Source: Opitutus sp. ER46 (GTDB lineage: Bacteria > Verrucomicrobiota > Verrucomicrobiia > Opitutales > Opitutaceae). From it: a stretch of 64,000 nt of DNA. This document shows, piece by piece, positions 48,517 to 57,568 of this stretch. Position numbers and translations under genes: made by a program. The stretch lies in contig NZ_QAYX01000019.1 of the NCBI RefSeq assembly GCF_003054705.1, forward strand, positions 354,617 to 418,616, in the 5' to 3' direction. Under the pieces are notes generated by a model. It was not told the DNA's origin. It saw only the letters and a list, made by a program, of their open reading frames with translations, and did no database searches. The stretch's first letter is position 1. The number at the start of each line of letters is the position of its first letter.

Positions 48517-51500
48517 ATGGCCCATCGTCCCGATCCCGAGCGTCTGTCGCAGACGCACAACGCCGCCCGTTTCACGGTCGAGCACCGGCACATCGCCTGG
48601 GTCCTGCTCGTCGCCACCCTTCTCTGGGGCTGGTACGGCTACCACGCGATGCCCCAGCGCAAGGATCCGGACATTCCGGTCCGTCTCGCCGTCGCCGTGA
48701 CCGCCTGGCCCGGCGTGTCCGCCGCCGAGGTCGAGCAGCAGATCACGCGCGTGGTGGAGGCCAAGATTGCCGAGAGTTCAGCGCTCCATCCCGCTGCGCC
48801 GCACGCTTACGGCATCCGCTCGGTCAGCCTGCCCGGCCTGTCCATTGTCCACGTGCAGTTGGCGGAGAATGTCCGCGATACCAAGAAGGAGTTCAGCGAC
48901 ATCAGCCTGAAGCTCGACAGCCTCAACAGCCGGCTCCCGGCCGGCGCGGGCCCGATCCAGTTCGTCAGCGATTTTGGCGACACCTCGGCCATGATGCTGA
49001 CGATCGCGAGCCCGCCGGTCGACGCGGTCGAGATTGCCCTTCGGGCCCGGCAGGTCGGCGCCGCGCTCGCGGAGGTCCGCACCAACGCCGGCAATCCGAC
49101 CGACCATGTCGCGGCGGTCTACAGCTTCCCCACCTCGATGCCGGCCGACGCCGTCCGGCGCGGGCTCGAGCGCTTTGTTCGCCGCGCCGAACGCGACGGC
49201 ATCTTCCGCCAACCGCGCCTCTTCTCCGCCGCCGGATTCGTCGGCGTGGACGGCGCGTCGACCCAGACCGACGACCAGATTCGCGCCTACATCAACCGGT
49301 ACCTCGAGGACGAGATTCAGGCGGGGGACATCCATCCCGACGCCTGGGGCCCCGCGATCATACGCGATCCCGCCGAGATCGAGGCGCGCCTGCAGGCCGT
49401 GGCCGGCGACAAGTACAGCTACCGCGAGCTCGACGAGTTCAGCGACCTCATCGCCCGCTCGCTGGCGGGCGTGCCGCAGGCCGCCAAGTACCAGCGCACC
49501 GGCGTGCTGCCGGAGCGCGTCTACATCGATTACGCGCAGGAACGTCTCGCCGGGCTGGGTCTGCAACCCGCCCGGCTGGCCGAGCTCCTGCAGGCCCGGA
49601 ACATCGCCACGGCCAGCGGCATGATCGAAGCCGGTGGCAAATGGGTGTACCTCAGTCCCACCGGGGAATTCGCGTCCGCCGACGACATTGGCGCGGTGCT
49701 CGTGGCCGCCGGCGCTGATGGCAACCCGGTCTATCTCCGCGATCTCGCCGAAATCAGCCGCGCCTACCAGGTGCCGGCGCAGACGCTCAACTACCACACT
49801 TGGAAGGACACGCACGGCGCCTGGCATCGGTCCCGCGCCGTGACCGTCGCCGTGTTCATGCGGGCGGGCGAACAGATCGCCACCTTCGGCGCGGAGGTCG
49901 ATCAGCGGCTCGCGGCCCTCCGCCACATCCTGCCGCAAGACCTGATGGTGGTGCGGACCTCCGACCAGCCGCGCCAGGTACGCGAGAACATCGAGTTGTT
50001 CATGGGCGCGCTCTACGAGGCCATCGCACTCGTCGTGTTCGTCGCCCTCATCGGCTTCTGGGAATGGCGGTCCGCCCTCCTGATGGCGCTGTCCATGCCC
50101 ATCACCCTCGCGATGACGTTCGGGCTGATGTCGCTCCTCGGGATCGACCTCCAGCAGATCTCCATCGGGTCGCTGATCGTCGCGCTGGGCTTGTTGGTCG
50201 ACAACCCCGTCGTGGCCGGGGATGCGATCAAGCGCGGGCTGGCGGACGGATTGCCGCCGACGCAGGCGTCCTGGCGCGGGCCCACGAAGCTCGCGAAAGC
50301 GATCCTGTTCGCGACCATCACCAACGTGGTCGCCTACCTGCCGTTCCTCCTGATCAAGGGCGCGACCGGTGAATTCCTCTACAGCCTGCCGGTCGTGATG
50401 GCCTGTTCGCTCTTCGCCTCGCTGATCGTCGCCATGACCTTCGTTCCGCTTCTCGGGCGCCTGCTGCTCCGGGCGCCACGTCGGCCCGAGCCGACGGTCG
50501 CCGAGCGTCGGCAGCACGGCCTTTACGGCCGCTACGCCCGGCTGGCGCAATGGTCGATCCGGCACCGCTGGCAGGTTCTCGCCGGTTCGATTCCCCTCCT
50601 GGTCCTCGGCGCCGTCATGATGGCGAACCTGCGCACGCTCTTCTTCCCCGACGACGTCCAGTACCTCTCCACAATCGATGTGCGGCTGCCCAACAACGCC
50701 TCCGTCCGCTCCACCAACGTCGCCGTGCAGGAGGCGGAACGCGTCATCCAGGAAGTCTGCGCCCGCGAGGTGGCCGGGAAAACCGGCCGGGGCGAAGCGA
50801 CCGTGCTGCATTCGTTGACGAGTTTCGTCGGCGTCGGCGCCCCGCGCTTCTGGTTCTCGATCTCGCCGGAGATCCAGCAGCCGAACTACGGCCAGATCAT
50901 CGTCCAGATCGAAGACAAGGAGCTGATGCCCACGCTGGCGGGCAAGCTCCAGACCGCACTCGCCGCCCAGGTGCCCGGCGCCCGCGTGGAGGTGAAGCAA
51001 CTGCAGACCAATCCCGTCGAGTTCCCGGTCGAGATCATGATCTCGAGCCTGGTCGACCCGGGTCCCGAGCGGAGCGCCGCGGATCTGGCCATGCTGCGTT
51101 CGCTCGCGCGGCGGGTGGAGAACATGCTGCAGGCTGTGCCGCAGGCGGCGCTGGTCCACACGGACTGGCAGCCCGAGACGATCGGACTCGGCCTGCACAT
51201 CGACGCCGAGCGGGCCAACCTCGCCGGGCTCACGCACGCCGACATCGCGGTGTCCGTCGGCGCCGCGCTCAACGGCCGTCCGCTGACGGAGCTGCGCGAA
51301 CGCGACCGCCGGATCCCAGTCGTGGCCCGGCTGCGCTCGGACGACCGCTCCCGACTGTCGGACCTGGATAACCTGTACGTCTACTCAGTCCACGGGCCGC
51401 AGAAGTTGCCCTTGGCCCAGGTGGCGAGTCTCGCCACCGAACTCGAGACGCAACGCATCCAGCGGCGCGACCGGTTCCGCACCATCACGGTCGTGGCCCG

Positions 51501-52152
51501 GCCCGTTCCCGGCGCGCTCGCTTCGCAGATTCTGAAGGCGGTGAAACCGCAACTGGCGCAGTTCCAGCGGGAACTGCCCCCAGGCTACCGTCTCGTGGTG
51601 GGCGGGGAACAGGCCAAACAGGTCCGCGGTTTCAAGGACCTCGGCACCGCGATGGCCATCTCCGTGGGCGCCATCTTCCTGGCGCTGGTCCTGCAGTTCA
51701 ACCACGCCGTCAAACCGCTGCTGGTGTTTGCGGCGGTGCCGTTCGGTGTCGTCGGCTCGATCGCCGCGCTCGCCGTCATGGGCACGCCCTTCGGCTTCAT
51801 GGCGCTCATGGGCATCGCGAGCCTCGTCGGCGTGATCGTCAGCCACGTCATCGTGCTGTTCGACTGCATCGAAGACAAACGCGAGGAGGGTGAACCCCTG
51901 GAACAGGCGCTGGTCGACGCCGGGATCATCCGGCTCCGCCCGGTCATGATCACCGTCGCCGCCACCGTGCTGGCCCTGTTCCCGCTCGCGCTGCATGGCG
52001 GGCCGCTCTGGCAGCCGCTGTGCTACGCGCAGATCGGCGGGCTCACCGCCGCGACTTTCGTGACCCTGCTGCTCGTGCCGGTGCTCTACAGCGTCTGTGT
52101 CTATGACCTGAAGCTGATCCGGTGGCGCGACGCGGACGAATCCGAGTCCTGA
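48517..52152 (+). CDS. RND efflux permease with an extra porter-domain insertion
   Basis: 1,211 residues, about 160 more than AcrB. Twelve-helix RND core with two large periplasmic loops. In the first loop there is an extra segment (about 170-295, including VRRGLERFVRRAERDGIFRQPRL and SAAGFVGVDGASTQTDDQIRAYINRYLEDE) absent from AcrB-like pumps. The proton-relay helix 4 reads LLVDNPVV (D562, N563, where AcrB has Asp-Asp), and helix 10 reads GVIVSHVIVLF (S1109, H1110) where AcrB has the essential Lys940. The substrate is unknown; a drug or organic-compound exporter is likely from the context. Confidence 0.92.
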   Translation: MAHRPDPERLSQTHNAARFTVEHRHIAWVLLVATLLWGWYGYHAMPQRKDPDIPVRLAVAVTAWPGVSAAEVEQQITRVVEAKIAESSALHPAAPHAYGIRSVSLPGLSIVHVQLAENVRDTKKEFSDISLKLDSLNSRLPAGAGPIQFVSDFGDTSAMMLTIASPPVDAVEIALRARQVGAALAEVRTNAGNPTDHVAAVYSFPTSMPADAVRRGLERFVRRAERDGIFRQPRLFSAAGFVGVDGASTQTDDQIRAYINRYLEDEIQAGDIHPDAWGPAIIRDPAEIEARLQAVAGDKYSYRELDEFSDLIARSLAGVPQAAKYQRTGVLPERVYIDYAQERLAGLGLQPARLAELLQARNIATASGMIEAGGKWVYLSPTGEFASADDIGAVLVAAGADGNPVYLRDLAEISRAYQVPAQTLNYHTWKDTHGAWHRSRAVTVAVFMRAGEQIATFGAEVDQRLAALRHILPQDLMVVRTSDQPRQVRENIELFMGALYEAIALVVFVALIGFWEWRSALLMALSMPITLAMTFGLMSLLGIDLQQISIGSLIVALGLLVDNPVVAGDAIKRGLADGLPPTQASWRGPTKLAKAILFATITNVVAYLPFLLIKGATGEFLYSLPVVMACSLFASLIVAMTFVPLLGRLLLRAPRRPEPTVAERRQHGLYGRYARLAQWSIRHRWQVLAGSIPLLVLGAVMMANLRTLFFPDDVQYLSTIDVRLPNNASVRSTNVAVQEAERVIQEVCAREVAGKTGRGEATVLHSLTSFVGVGAPRFWFSISPEIQQPNYGQIIVQIEDKELMPTLAGKLQTALAAQVPGARVEVKQLQTNPVEFPVEIMISSLVDPGPERSAADLAMLRSLARRVENMLQAVPQAALVHTDWQPETIGLGLHIDAERANLAGLTHADIAVSVGAALNGRPLTELRERDRRIPVVARLRSDDRSRLSDLDNLYVYSVHGPQKLPLAQVASLATELETQRIQRRDRFRTITVVARPVPGALASQILKAVKPQLAQFQRELPPGYRLVVGGEQAKQVRGFKDLGTAMAISVGAIFLALVLQFNHAVKPLLVFAAVPFGVVGSIAALAVMGTPFGFMALMGIASLVGVIVSHVIVLFDCIEDKREEGEPLEQALVDAGIIRLRPVMITVAATVLALFPLALHGGPLWQPLCYAQIGGLTAATFVTLLLVPVLYSVCVYDLKLIRWRDADESES

Positions 52153-52223
52153 GCCTGCCCCCCGGCAGGGCCAAGCCATGCGTCGCGCGCATCGCGCGGC
52201 TTGCCCCGCCGCGCCGGCCGCCC

Positions 52224-53153
52224 ATGGTGGCCGGCGTGAACACCGACCTGCTCCGGTCCTTCGTGCTGATCTCCGAGCTGGGCAGCCTGAGCAAGGCCGC
52301 CGAGCGCATGCGCGTTTCGCAATCGACGCTCACCCGCCAGATGCAGGTGCTCGAGCACGAGATTGGCGGCCGCCTTTTCGAGCGGGGGCACGCCGGCGTC
52401 GCGCTGACCGCCGCCGGCCAGCGACTCCTGCTGGGCATGCCCCCGCTGCTCGACCAGCTCAACGAGCTCCTCACCGAGGTCGGCAAGCTGGCCCGCGGCA
52501 AGACCTCGACCATCCGCGTGGGCTATCTCGGGTCCATGGCCGCCAGCCACCTCAGCCCGGCCTTGCGCGTGTTTCGGCAGCAGCACCCGGCCGTCAAGGT
52601 GACCCTGCGCGACCTCTCTCCCGGCGAACAGCTCGCCGCCCTGCGCGCCGGCCAGCTCGACGTCGCCTTCATCGGCGAGGTCGACCGCTCGCTCGGCCGC
52701 GAGTTCTACCTGCGCTCGGTCGGCACGCTGCCGCTCGAGGTCGTCCTGTCCGAGGAGCACCCGCTGGCCCGGAAGGCGCCGCTGCGGCTCGTCGATCTCC
52801 GCGACGAGACCTTCGTGCGCGTGCCTGACTCCGACATTCCGGGCTACGAGCGCTGGCTCACCCAGCTCTGCCGCAAGGCCGGCTTTCGGCCGCGGTTCGG
52901 CGAAGTCGGCGAAAGCATCGGGCATGCGCTCGCGCTCGTGGTTTCGGACAACCTCGTGACCACCGTGCCCAAGTACGACCTGCGGCCCGGGGCCCCGGGC
53001 GTCGTCTTTCGCGAACTACCGCTCGTGGACGCAAAGTGGGAAATGCTGGTCTCCTGGCAGCGCGGCAAGGTCGCCGCGCCTCTCTGTGACCTCGTCGACG
53101 CGCTGGCGCAGGTTGTCAGCCGGAGCCGTCCCCCCGCACCGCCGCGTTCCTGA
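52224..53153 (+). CDS. LysR-family transcriptional regulator
   Basis: 309 residues: HTH (LLRSFVLISELGSLSKAAERMRVSQSTLTRQMQVLEHEIGGRLFERG) and a co-inducer domain (VGYLGSMAASHLSPALRVFRQQHPAVKVTLRDLSPGEQLAALRAGQLDVAFIGE) with an unusually divergent C-terminal third. It sits 71 bp after the RND gene on the same strand and could be co-transcribed. Its 3' end overlaps the hybrid-kinase gene by 38 bp (tail to tail). Target unknown. Confidence 0.88.
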   Translation: MVAGVNTDLLRSFVLISELGSLSKAAERMRVSQSTLTRQMQVLEHEIGGRLFERGHAGVALTAAGQRLLLGMPPLLDQLNELLTEVGKLARGKTSTIRVGYLGSMAASHLSPALRVFRQQHPAVKVTLRDLSPGEQLAALRAGQLDVAFIGEVDRSLGREFYLRSVGTLPLEVVLSEEHPLARKAPLRLVDLRDETFVRVPDSDIPGYERWLTQLCRKAGFRPRFGEVGESIGHALALVVSDNLVTTVPKYDLRPGAPGVVFRELPLVDAKWEMLVSWQRGKVAAPLCDLVDALAQVVSRSRPPAPPRS

Positions 53154-56100
53154 GCCAGTCGTCCAGCCGACCGCCCGCGCCCGGCCGGTCGCTACGGAGC
53201 AGCAGATCGATGCGGGCCAGCAGCGCTGGCACCTCAAAAGGCTTGGCCAGGAACGCCTGCCGCTCCGGCAGACTCAACAACCGGCCGGCCTGCTCCGGGT
53301 TGTAGCCGCTCATCAGCAGCACCGGCAGTTCGGGGCGTTCCAACTGGAGTCGGTTCGCCAGCTCCGGCCCGGTGATTCCTCCGGGCATCACCACGTCGGT
53401 GATCAGCAGGTCGATCGCGGCACGGTGCGTGTTCCACATCGCGAGCGCGCTCGCGCCGTCCACCGCGGCCAGGACATTGAAGCCGTGCCGGCGCAGCAGC
53501 GTCACCGTGATCGTGCGCACCGCCTCTTCATCCTCGACGACGAGGATCGTCGCGCCGCCGCCGCGTACCGGGGAGGTCTGGGCTGCGACGGCCGGGGCCG
53601 CCGGAGCCGTCGCGGCCGCCGCGGGCAGGTACACCCGAAAGACCGAGCCGCGGCCGGATTCCGTCTCCACCGTGATCCAACCGTGGTGCTGGTTGATGAT
53701 GCCGAAAACCGTCGCCAGGCCCAGACCGGTCCCCCGGCCCGCGCTCTTGGTGGTGAAGAAGGGCTCGAAGATGTGGGGCAGGATGTCGGCCGGAATGCCG
53801 CAGCCCGTGTCGGCCACGGCAATACACACATACGCGCCCGGGGGATTCCCGCGCGTCTGCGTGGCCGCAAAGGTCTCGGTTGTGACCGTCACCCGCAGCT
53901 CACCCCCGGCCGGCAGCATTGCGTCCCGGGCATTCACCGCCAGGTTGATGATCACCTGGTCCAGCATGCCGCGGTCGGCATTGACCGCGACCGCGGCCGG
54001 CGTGGGCACCACGGTCAGGCGGATCTGTTCGCCGAGGAGCCGGTGCAACATCCCCGCGAGATTGGTCAGCGCCTCGCCCACCTGCACGAGCTCCACCTGC
54101 ATGACCTGCCGGCGGCTGAACATCAGCAGCTGGCGCGTCAGGCCGGCGCCGCGCCGGACCGCGCGATCGATATCGTGCGTCGAGGTCTGCACCGCCTCCG
54201 GCAGCGTCGGGTCCATCGCGATGAGCTGGGCGTTGGCCTGGACCGCGGTGAGGATGTTGTTGAAGTCATGCGCAATGCCGCCGGCCAGCTGGCCCACCGC
54301 CTCCATCTTCTGCGACTGCCGGAGCTGGGCCTCGAGTTCGCGCCGCTGGCTGATGTCGATGCACACGGCAATGACGTGCGTCGGCCGCCCCTGCGTGTTG
54401 CGCGCCAATGACACCGTCACCTCCACCCACACCGACCCGCCACTGCTTCGCACGTACCGCTTCTCCCGACGGTAGCTCTTGATCTCATCCGCCAGGAGCC
54501 GCCCCATCTGCCGCGCATCCTCCGCGCGATCGTCCGGGTGCGTGATTTCGTCGGCCGTGCGCTGCCGCAACTCCGCGGGCTGGTACCCGAGCAGCGCGGT
54601 GAAGGTGGCGTTCACGCGCACGATCCGCCGATTTTCCAGGCGCGCGTGCATCACGCCCACCGCCGCCGAATCAAAGGTGGTCCGGTACAACTCCTCGATC
54701 TTGCGCAGCGCCGACGCGGCGCGACGCGACTCCGTGATGTCATGCCAGTAGCCCACGACCGCCGGTTCGCCCGCCCGGGCCTCCGGCACCACCCGCCGTT
54801 CGTCGCGGATCCAGCGGTAGCCCCCCGCCTTCACCTCGAAGCGATACACATGCACGCTGGTGGCCATGGACGAACTTGCGCCCAGGACCTCGAGCGTCAC
54901 GCGGGGGCGGTCTTCCGGGTGCACGTGGTTGATCCAGAACTCGGGCTGGTCGACAAACTCGTCGGGGGTGTAGCCAAGGATGGCGGCGACGCTCGGGCTC
55001 ACGTACGTGTGCGCCGCGCAGGCGCCCAGCCGCGCGGTGTAGAGCACGATCGGGGCCGTGGTGACGAGCAGGTCCAGCTGCTCGCGCAGCTGCCGCGCCT
55101 CGGCCGTCGCGCGGTTGCGCTCGGTCAGATCCCGGAGGACCATCTGCGCCACGCGGCGGCCATGAAAATCGACCGGCGCCGCCGCCACTTCGATGTCCAA
55201 GGCCGCGCCGTCGCGGCGGATGATGCGCTGCTCCGTTGGCTGGATGCTCTGCCCATGCACGAGCAAGGAGCACAGCTTCGGGTCCAGCGCGGCCCGCGAG
55301 GCGGGATGGAGGTAGTCAAGCGGCGACCGGCCGACGAGTTCGCCGGCGCTCGTGGCGCCCAGCAACCGCACGGCCGCAGGATTGACGTATTCGATCGCGC
55401 CCCGGCTCTTCACGACGATGGCATCCGGCGACATCTCGATCAGACGGCGATAGCGTTCCTCGCTTTGCGCCATCTGCTCCAGCGCCGTCCGACGCGCCTC
55501 GTCGGCGCGGTGCAGCGACCGCGCCGTCAGCAACACCACGATGCCCAGCAGGTACACGCTGATGGCACCGTCGAGCAGCCAGCCAAAACCCGCGGGGATC
55601 ACCCCGTAGCGCTCCGTCGCCCGTTCAAGCCCGTTGATCAGCAGCGGCAGCAGCACGATCGGCACCACCATGCGGCGCAGCAGGCGGCCGCCGGCCGTCG
55701 GCGCCGTCACCAGCCGCATGAAGCCGATCTGCGGCTGGGCCAGGAAATAGCCGGTTGCCACCAGCGCAAAGGCGAGTGCGCCCGGCAACGACATCGAGCG
55801 AAAAAAGGGAACGGGATGCAGCTGGTTGACGCCGAGAAGGTAGCCATTCAGCGCCACCAGGGAGCCAAAACCGATCAGCAGCACGAGTCCCTGCCGGAGA
55901 CGCACCCACCGCATCGACGTTTCCGGCAACAGCATCGCCACGCCCACCCCGGCGAGACCCGCCGTCTCCGCCAGCGAGACGCCATGCGGTCCGTCCACCA
56001 CCCAGTCCACCAGCGCGCCCGCCCCGAGCAACGTCGCCCCGACGGCGGGCAACCGCGCGCGCCGGCGCTGCTCCGCGTGCCGCCCCACGGCTGCGGCCAG

Positions 56101-56310
56101 CATCACCACGCCCAAAGCGACGACCGGCGGGAGCGACGGCCATTGGGCATGGAACCGCGTCGGCAGGTCGTATCCCGTCACCCAGGCCACCACCGGTGTA
56201 AGGCCCAGCACCAACACCAGGCCCGCTGCCAGCCGCGCGCCGCGCAGACACCAGCGGACATGGACGTCCGCCGCCCGCGCCGGCACAATCTCCTCAGCGA
56301 CCGCTACCAT
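53116..56310 (-). CDS. Membrane hybrid sensor histidine kinase with PAS and receiver domains
   Basis: 1,064 residues. An N-terminal membrane region of about seven helices (about 20-270), three PAS/PAC modules (LIEMSPDAIVVKSRGAIEYVNPAAVRLLG; YVSPSVAAILGYTPDEF; FDSAAVGVMHARLENRR), HisKA with H681 in GGIAHDFNNILTAVQ, a HATPase domain (NLAVNARDAM, VADTGCGIP, GRGTGLGLATVFG) and a C-terminal receiver with D972 in ITDVVMPGG. The kinase-receiver layout suits a hybrid kinase feeding a phosphorelay or two-step control. A basic leader upstream (51 residues) was excluded. Partner response regulator not adjacent; the two single receivers at 384-1246 are possible partners. Confidence 0.92.
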   Translation of the reverse strand: MVAVAEEIVPARAADVHVRWCLRGARLAAGLVLVLGLTPVVAWVTGYDLPTRFHAQWPSLPPVVALGVVMLAAAVGRHAEQRRRARLPAVGATLLGAGALVDWVVDGPHGVSLAETAGLAGVGVAMLLPETSMRWVRLRQGLVLLIGFGSLVALNGYLLGVNQLHPVPFFRSMSLPGALAFALVATGYFLAQPQIGFMRLVTAPTAGGRLLRRMVVPIVLLPLLINGLERATERYGVIPAGFGWLLDGAISVYLLGIVVLLTARSLHRADEARRTALEQMAQSEERYRRLIEMSPDAIVVKSRGAIEYVNPAAVRLLGATSAGELVGRSPLDYLHPASRAALDPKLCSLLVHGQSIQPTEQRIIRRDGAALDIEVAAAPVDFHGRRVAQMVLRDLTERNRATAEARQLREQLDLLVTTAPIVLYTARLGACAAHTYVSPSVAAILGYTPDEFVDQPEFWINHVHPEDRPRVTLEVLGASSSMATSVHVYRFEVKAGGYRWIRDERRVVPEARAGEPAVVGYWHDITESRRAASALRKIEELYRTTFDSAAVGVMHARLENRRIVRVNATFTALLGYQPAELRQRTADEITHPDDRAEDARQMGRLLADEIKSYRREKRYVRSSGGSVWVEVTVSLARNTQGRPTHVIAVCIDISQRRELEAQLRQSQKMEAVGQLAGGIAHDFNNILTAVQANAQLIAMDPTLPEAVQTSTHDIDRAVRRGAGLTRQLLMFSRRQVMQVELVQVGEALTNLAGMLHRLLGEQIRLTVVPTPAAVAVNADRGMLDQVIINLAVNARDAMLPAGGELRVTVTTETFAATQTRGNPPGAYVCIAVADTGCGIPADILPHIFEPFFTTKSAGRGTGLGLATVFGIINQHHGWITVETESGRGSVFRVYLPAAAATAPAAPAVAAQTSPVRGGGATILVVEDEEAVRTITVTLLRRHGFNVLAAVDGASALAMWNTHRAAIDLLITDVVMPGGITGPELANRLQLERPELPVLLMSGYNPEQAGRLLSLPERQAFLAKPFEVPALLARIDLLLRSDRPGAGGRLDDWLRNAAVRGDGSG

Positions 56311-56631
56311 GACGCGCCCCCTGCGGCCGTCCTGCCCGGCGGGAAGGAACCAGCGGTCCCGGTCCGCGGAGCGGTCCAGGGAGAAAATGTGAGACGCGAA
56401 CGGGAAGTCATCATGCGACCTCAGGTCCGAAGCAGCCCGAAGCCGTACCCAGTTTAGGGGCAAGGCGGCGACCTGGGAATGACCGTTAAGTTAAGGACTA
56501 TGAACCGCAGGTTAACGAAGGCCGCTGCGCGCTTGTCGTATCCGCCCCGTCGGCGCAGGCTGCCCCACGGTTCCCGCCGCATGCGCCAATCGGTTTCACT
56601 TTCCAGCCCGGAGAATGCGCGCGAACGCGGC

Positions 56632-57549
56632 ATGGATCTGCGTCGCCTCCGATACTTCGTCGCCGTCGCCTCCACGCTCAATTTCCGCGCGGCGGCAGAA
56701 GGGCTGCACATCTCCGCTCCGGCGCTCAGCAAGCAGATCAAGCTCCTGGAGCAATACCTGGGACTCCAGCTCCTCGACCGCACCACCACCCAGGTGCGCC
56801 TGACCCATCCCGGCGCCGTGTTCCTCACCGAGGCGCGCGACGTGCTCACCCGCGCCGATCGCGCCGTGGAACTCGTGCGCGAGGCCGCCAGGGGCTACCT
56901 CGGCCGGCTGGTGATCGGCAACTCCGGCGGCCTCATCATGAGTCAGGTGCTCCCGGCATATCTCGCCACCTACGGCGGCCGCTATCCCGACGTGAAGCTG
57001 GCGATGGTCGATCTCGAGCAAACCGACCAGCTCGCCGCCCTCGAGAATCACACCATCGACCTCGGTTTCATCCCCCTCGTTGCCCCCTACACCCTGCCCG
57101 CCGCCATCGGGCACACCGTCGCGTTCTCCGCCCCGGTGCGCGCCATGGTCAGCGAGCAGCATCCGCTTGCCTCGGAACCCGCCGTCACCCCGGAAAAACT
57201 CGGCACCGCCCGGATCGTCGTCCTGCAGGGCGCCACCACCTCCCTCCATGCGCGCAACGTGAGCACGCTGCTCGCCCGGTTCGCCGTGGCGCCCAACGAA
57301 CTCGAATTCGTGCGCGGCAGCGACTCGCTCCGCGCCGTGGTGGCCAGCGGCCGCGCCATCTCCCTCATGGCGTCGAGTCATGCCAAACCCCAGGCCGATG
57401 GCGTCGTCTTTCTTCCCATCGACGCCACTCCGCCGCCGACGATCGACCTCGTTGCCATCTGGCGCCGCCCGGACGACTCCGCGCTCGTCCGGAACTTCCT
57501 CGAAGTGGTGACGGCCCAACGCGAGCCCCGTCCCGCCGCCGTCCCTTAA
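56632..57549 (+). CDS. LysR-family transcriptional regulator
   Basis: 305 residues: HTH (MDLRRLRYFVAVASTLNFRAAAEGLHISAPALSKQIKLLEQYLG) and the usual effector domain (RLVIGNSGGLIMSQVLPAYLATYGGRYPDVKLAMVDLEQTDQLAAL). It is divergent from the hybrid sensor kinase; the 321-bp gap includes a CGTTAA-N22-TTAACG inverted repeat at 56484-56517. It may regulate that kinase. It is close in sequence to the regulator at 44894, suggesting a paralogue pair. Confidence 0.88.
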   Translation: MDLRRLRYFVAVASTLNFRAAAEGLHISAPALSKQIKLLEQYLGLQLLDRTTTQVRLTHPGAVFLTEARDVLTRADRAVELVREAARGYLGRLVIGNSGGLIMSQVLPAYLATYGGRYPDVKLAMVDLEQTDQLAALENHTIDLGFIPLVAPYTLPAAIGHTVAFSAPVRAMVSEQHPLASEPAVTPEKLGTARIVVLQGATTSLHARNVSTLLARFAVAPNELEFVRGSDSLRAVVASGRAISLMASSHAKPQADGVVFLPIDATPPPTIDLVAIWRRPDDSALVRNFLEVVTAQREPRPAAVP

Positions 57550-57568
57550 CTCCGCCAGGGCCTCGGAC

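Noticed and set aside
40624..53153. A polysaccharide-utilisation locus around GH43
   Set aside because: No SusC/SusD pair, no second glycosidase and no sugar transporter are adjacent; the neighbours are a dehydrogenase, a UroD-like gene and an efflux operon.
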